Assembly: GCA_937876865.1 (NCBI GenBank)
Contig: CALEFF010000032.1
Coordinates: forward strand, 1 to 17,208
Length of the DNA stretch: 17,208 bases
Reading direction: 5' to 3'
Origin: an uncultured Bacteroidales bacterium
Lineage (GTDB): Bacteria; Bacteroidota; Bacteroidia; Bacteroidales; P3
Of this stretch, positions 16,178-17,208 are shown piece by piece. The notes under the pieces were generated by a model. The model worked only from the letters and a program-made list of their open reading frames with translations, did not search any database and was not told where the DNA came from. Every line of letters starts with the position of its first letter. Position 1 is the stretch's first letter. A program made the translations under genes and the position numbers.

Positions 16178-17008
16178 ATGGGTAAAACGGTTACTACTTA
16201 TTTAATTGATGGAGATCCTAAGGGAACTCAATATGCTTTTATTAGCAATAAGATTTGTCAAATGTTTGTTGTGCCTCGTTCTAATCTTGCTTATCTCAAC
16301 TCGCAAGAGAAATTGCAAAAGCCTGCTTTTTATATCTTGCTTGGAGAAGATGAAACAACAAAGCCGCAAGCCTATATAGGAGAAACAGAAAATTTTCGTG
16401 AACGAGTAAAGGATCATGACTCTAAAAAGACATTTTGGCAAAAGGCTCTTATCTTTGTTTCAAAGGATGCTGATATGACAAAGGCTGATGTGCAATATTT
16501 AGAATATAAAGCTATTGAGTTGGCAAGGAAAGCAAATGCTTATGTGTTGAGTGATAATAAGCAAACGCCAAAGTCTCCTAATTTGCCCGAATATCAAAAA
16601 GATTCTATGGACGAATTCTTTGATGATGTTAAGTTCTTGGCATCGTTTATCGGTTGCAATATCTTTGAAATCGCACAACCTAAATCGGAACACTTATTTT
16701 TCCTTAAAACTCGCAAGTGTGATGCCGTTGGTTTTTACAATTCAAGTGGTTTTACTGTTTTGAAAGGCAGTGTAATTGCTGATACTTCTGTGCAATCTTT
16801 TTCTTGGAAAGAGAAACGTGAAGCAATGTTAAAAGAATACACAGCAACAGAGAATGAGAAATTAGTAATGACTTGCGATAAAGTGTTTTCAAGCCCAAGC
16901 ACCGCCGCAGATTTCTGTAATGGCAGTAGCAATAATGGTTGGATTGTGTGGAAAGACAAAGACGGCAACACCTTAGATTCTGTATATAGAAAAGATTTAG
17001 ACAAATGA
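16178..17008 (+). CDS. GIY-YIG nuclease family protein with C-terminal DUF4357-like domain
   Basis: The 276-residue protein has a GIY-YIG nuclease domain at about 49-115: FYILLG (51-56) stands for the GIY part, AYIGET (65-70) for YIG, Arg76 and His80 lie in ERVKDH, and Glu109 (YLEYKAI) is the likely metal-binding catalytic residue. All expected catalytic positions are filled, although GIY itself is degenerate. The C-terminal stretch about 225-272 (KVFSSPSTAADFCNGSSNNGW and on) resembles DUF4357, a small domain often attached to such nucleases and found beside type I restriction-modification genes. It may cut foreign or modified DNA or process a substrate for the neighbouring genes; the true role is unknown. 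It is the last gene of the plus-strand operon and begins 6 bases after the DUF5131 gene. Confidence 0.85.
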   Translation: MGKTVTTYLIDGDPKGTQYAFISNKICQMFVVPRSNLAYLNSQEKLQKPAFYILLGEDETTKPQAYIGETENFRERVKDHDSKKTFWQKALIFVSKDADMTKADVQYLEYKAIELARKANAYVLSDNKQTPKSPNLPEYQKDSMDEFFDDVKFLASFIGCNIFEIAQPKSEHLFFLKTRKCDAVGFYNSSGFTVLKGSVIADTSVQSFSWKEKREAMLKEYTATENEKLVMTCDKVFSSPSTAADFCNGSSNNGWIVWKDKDGNTLDSVYRKDLDK

Positions 17009-17037
17009 TAATTTAAAAACCTCGGTACAAAGCAATA

Positions 17038-17056
17038 GAAAAAACTGGGTTTTTTC
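17038..17056 (+). terminator. Possible terminator of the defence operon
   Basis: GAAAAAAC and GTTTTTTC form an 8-bp stem with a 3-base loop, 29 bases after the last stop codon. The stem is AT-rich with no GC core, so it is a weak candidate. Confidence 0.4.
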
Positions 17057-17174
17057 ACTATTAAGCAACAAGCATTAAAAAGTTTATCTATAAATACTAT
17101 CAAAACCTCTCCCACCACAAAACCCACCTTAGACCTTAACCCTTCCACAAGTTGTCTTGTAGTCTCGTAGACTC

Positions 17175-17208
17175 AAAAAAAAAGAGCCTCGCTTTTCAGC
17201 GAAGCTCT
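17175..17208 (-). terminator. Minus-strand terminator of a gene beyond the right edge
   Basis: Arms 17183-17192 and 17199-17208 pair with one mismatch (17188/17203) around a 6-base loop, and nine A at 17175-17183 read as a T run on the minus strand. This is a clear rho-independent terminator for a leftward gene outside the window, convergent to the defence operon. Confidence 0.8.

Noticed and set aside
9975..17008. BREX or DISARM system
   Set aside because: No PglZ, BrxC/L, helicase or phospholipase-type gene is present, and the methyltransferase is HsdM-like with its own HsdS.
16735..17148. A 137-codon minus-strand open frame overlapping the GIY-YIG gene end
   Set aside because: Most of it is antisense to a well-supported gene and no motif is recognisable.
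1..17208. CRISPR array or insertion sequence
   Set aside because: No regularly spaced repeats and no transposase-like protein were found.

Overview
The window comes from an AT-rich genome of the phylum Bacteroidota, most likely order Bacteroidales. This rests on gene content (an LptD-like outer-membrane protein with Bacteroidota features, a lipoprotein GH109 enzyme, an amidase next to an MCE/MlaD protein) and on several matches to the Bacteroidota -7 promoter box TAnnTTTG. Genus cannot be told from the sequence alone.

Left part (1-9571) looks like ordinary chromosomal backbone. It opens with the 3' part of a Na/phosphate cotransporter with a PhoU-like tail, which ends in a strong bidirectional terminator. 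On the minus strand follows a two-gene unit, lptD then a GH109/Gfo-Idh-MocA lipoprotein. Divergent from lptD is a plus-strand unit of four tightly packed genes: a secreted N-acetylmuramoyl-L-alanine amidase with a SPOR-like tail, an MlaD/MCE protein, a radical SAM protein and a FeoB-like membrane protein that lacks the usual N-terminal GTPase domain. lptD, the amidase and MlaD together make an envelope-biogenesis neighbourhood. The unit ends in a 14-bp stem terminator at 9608-9639.

A 300-base gene-free, A-tract-rich stretch separates this from the accessory part (9935-17056): six plus-strand genes behind one recognisable promoter. They are an N6-adenine methyltransferase fused to an HsdR-type PD-(D/E)XK nuclease domain, an HsdS specificity subunit, a TIR-domain protein whose start overlaps the hsdS stop, the TcmP / three-Cys (DUF5131, phage Gp37-like) pair, and a GIY-YIG nuclease with a DUF4357-like tail. 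Three junctions are 4-base ATGA overlaps. No HsdR motor, transposase, integrase or tRNA is visible. A minus-strand terminator at the right edge shows that a gene on the other strand lies just outside.

The accessory block reads as a compact defence operon. The fusion enzyme plus HsdS would form a type IIB/BcgI-like restriction-modification complex. The TIR protein may be a back-up NAD-consuming suicide effector. TcmP, DUF5131 and GIY-YIG are frequent defence-island genes without an agreed function. The coupling of the TIR gene to a restriction-modification operon is the observation most worth following up.
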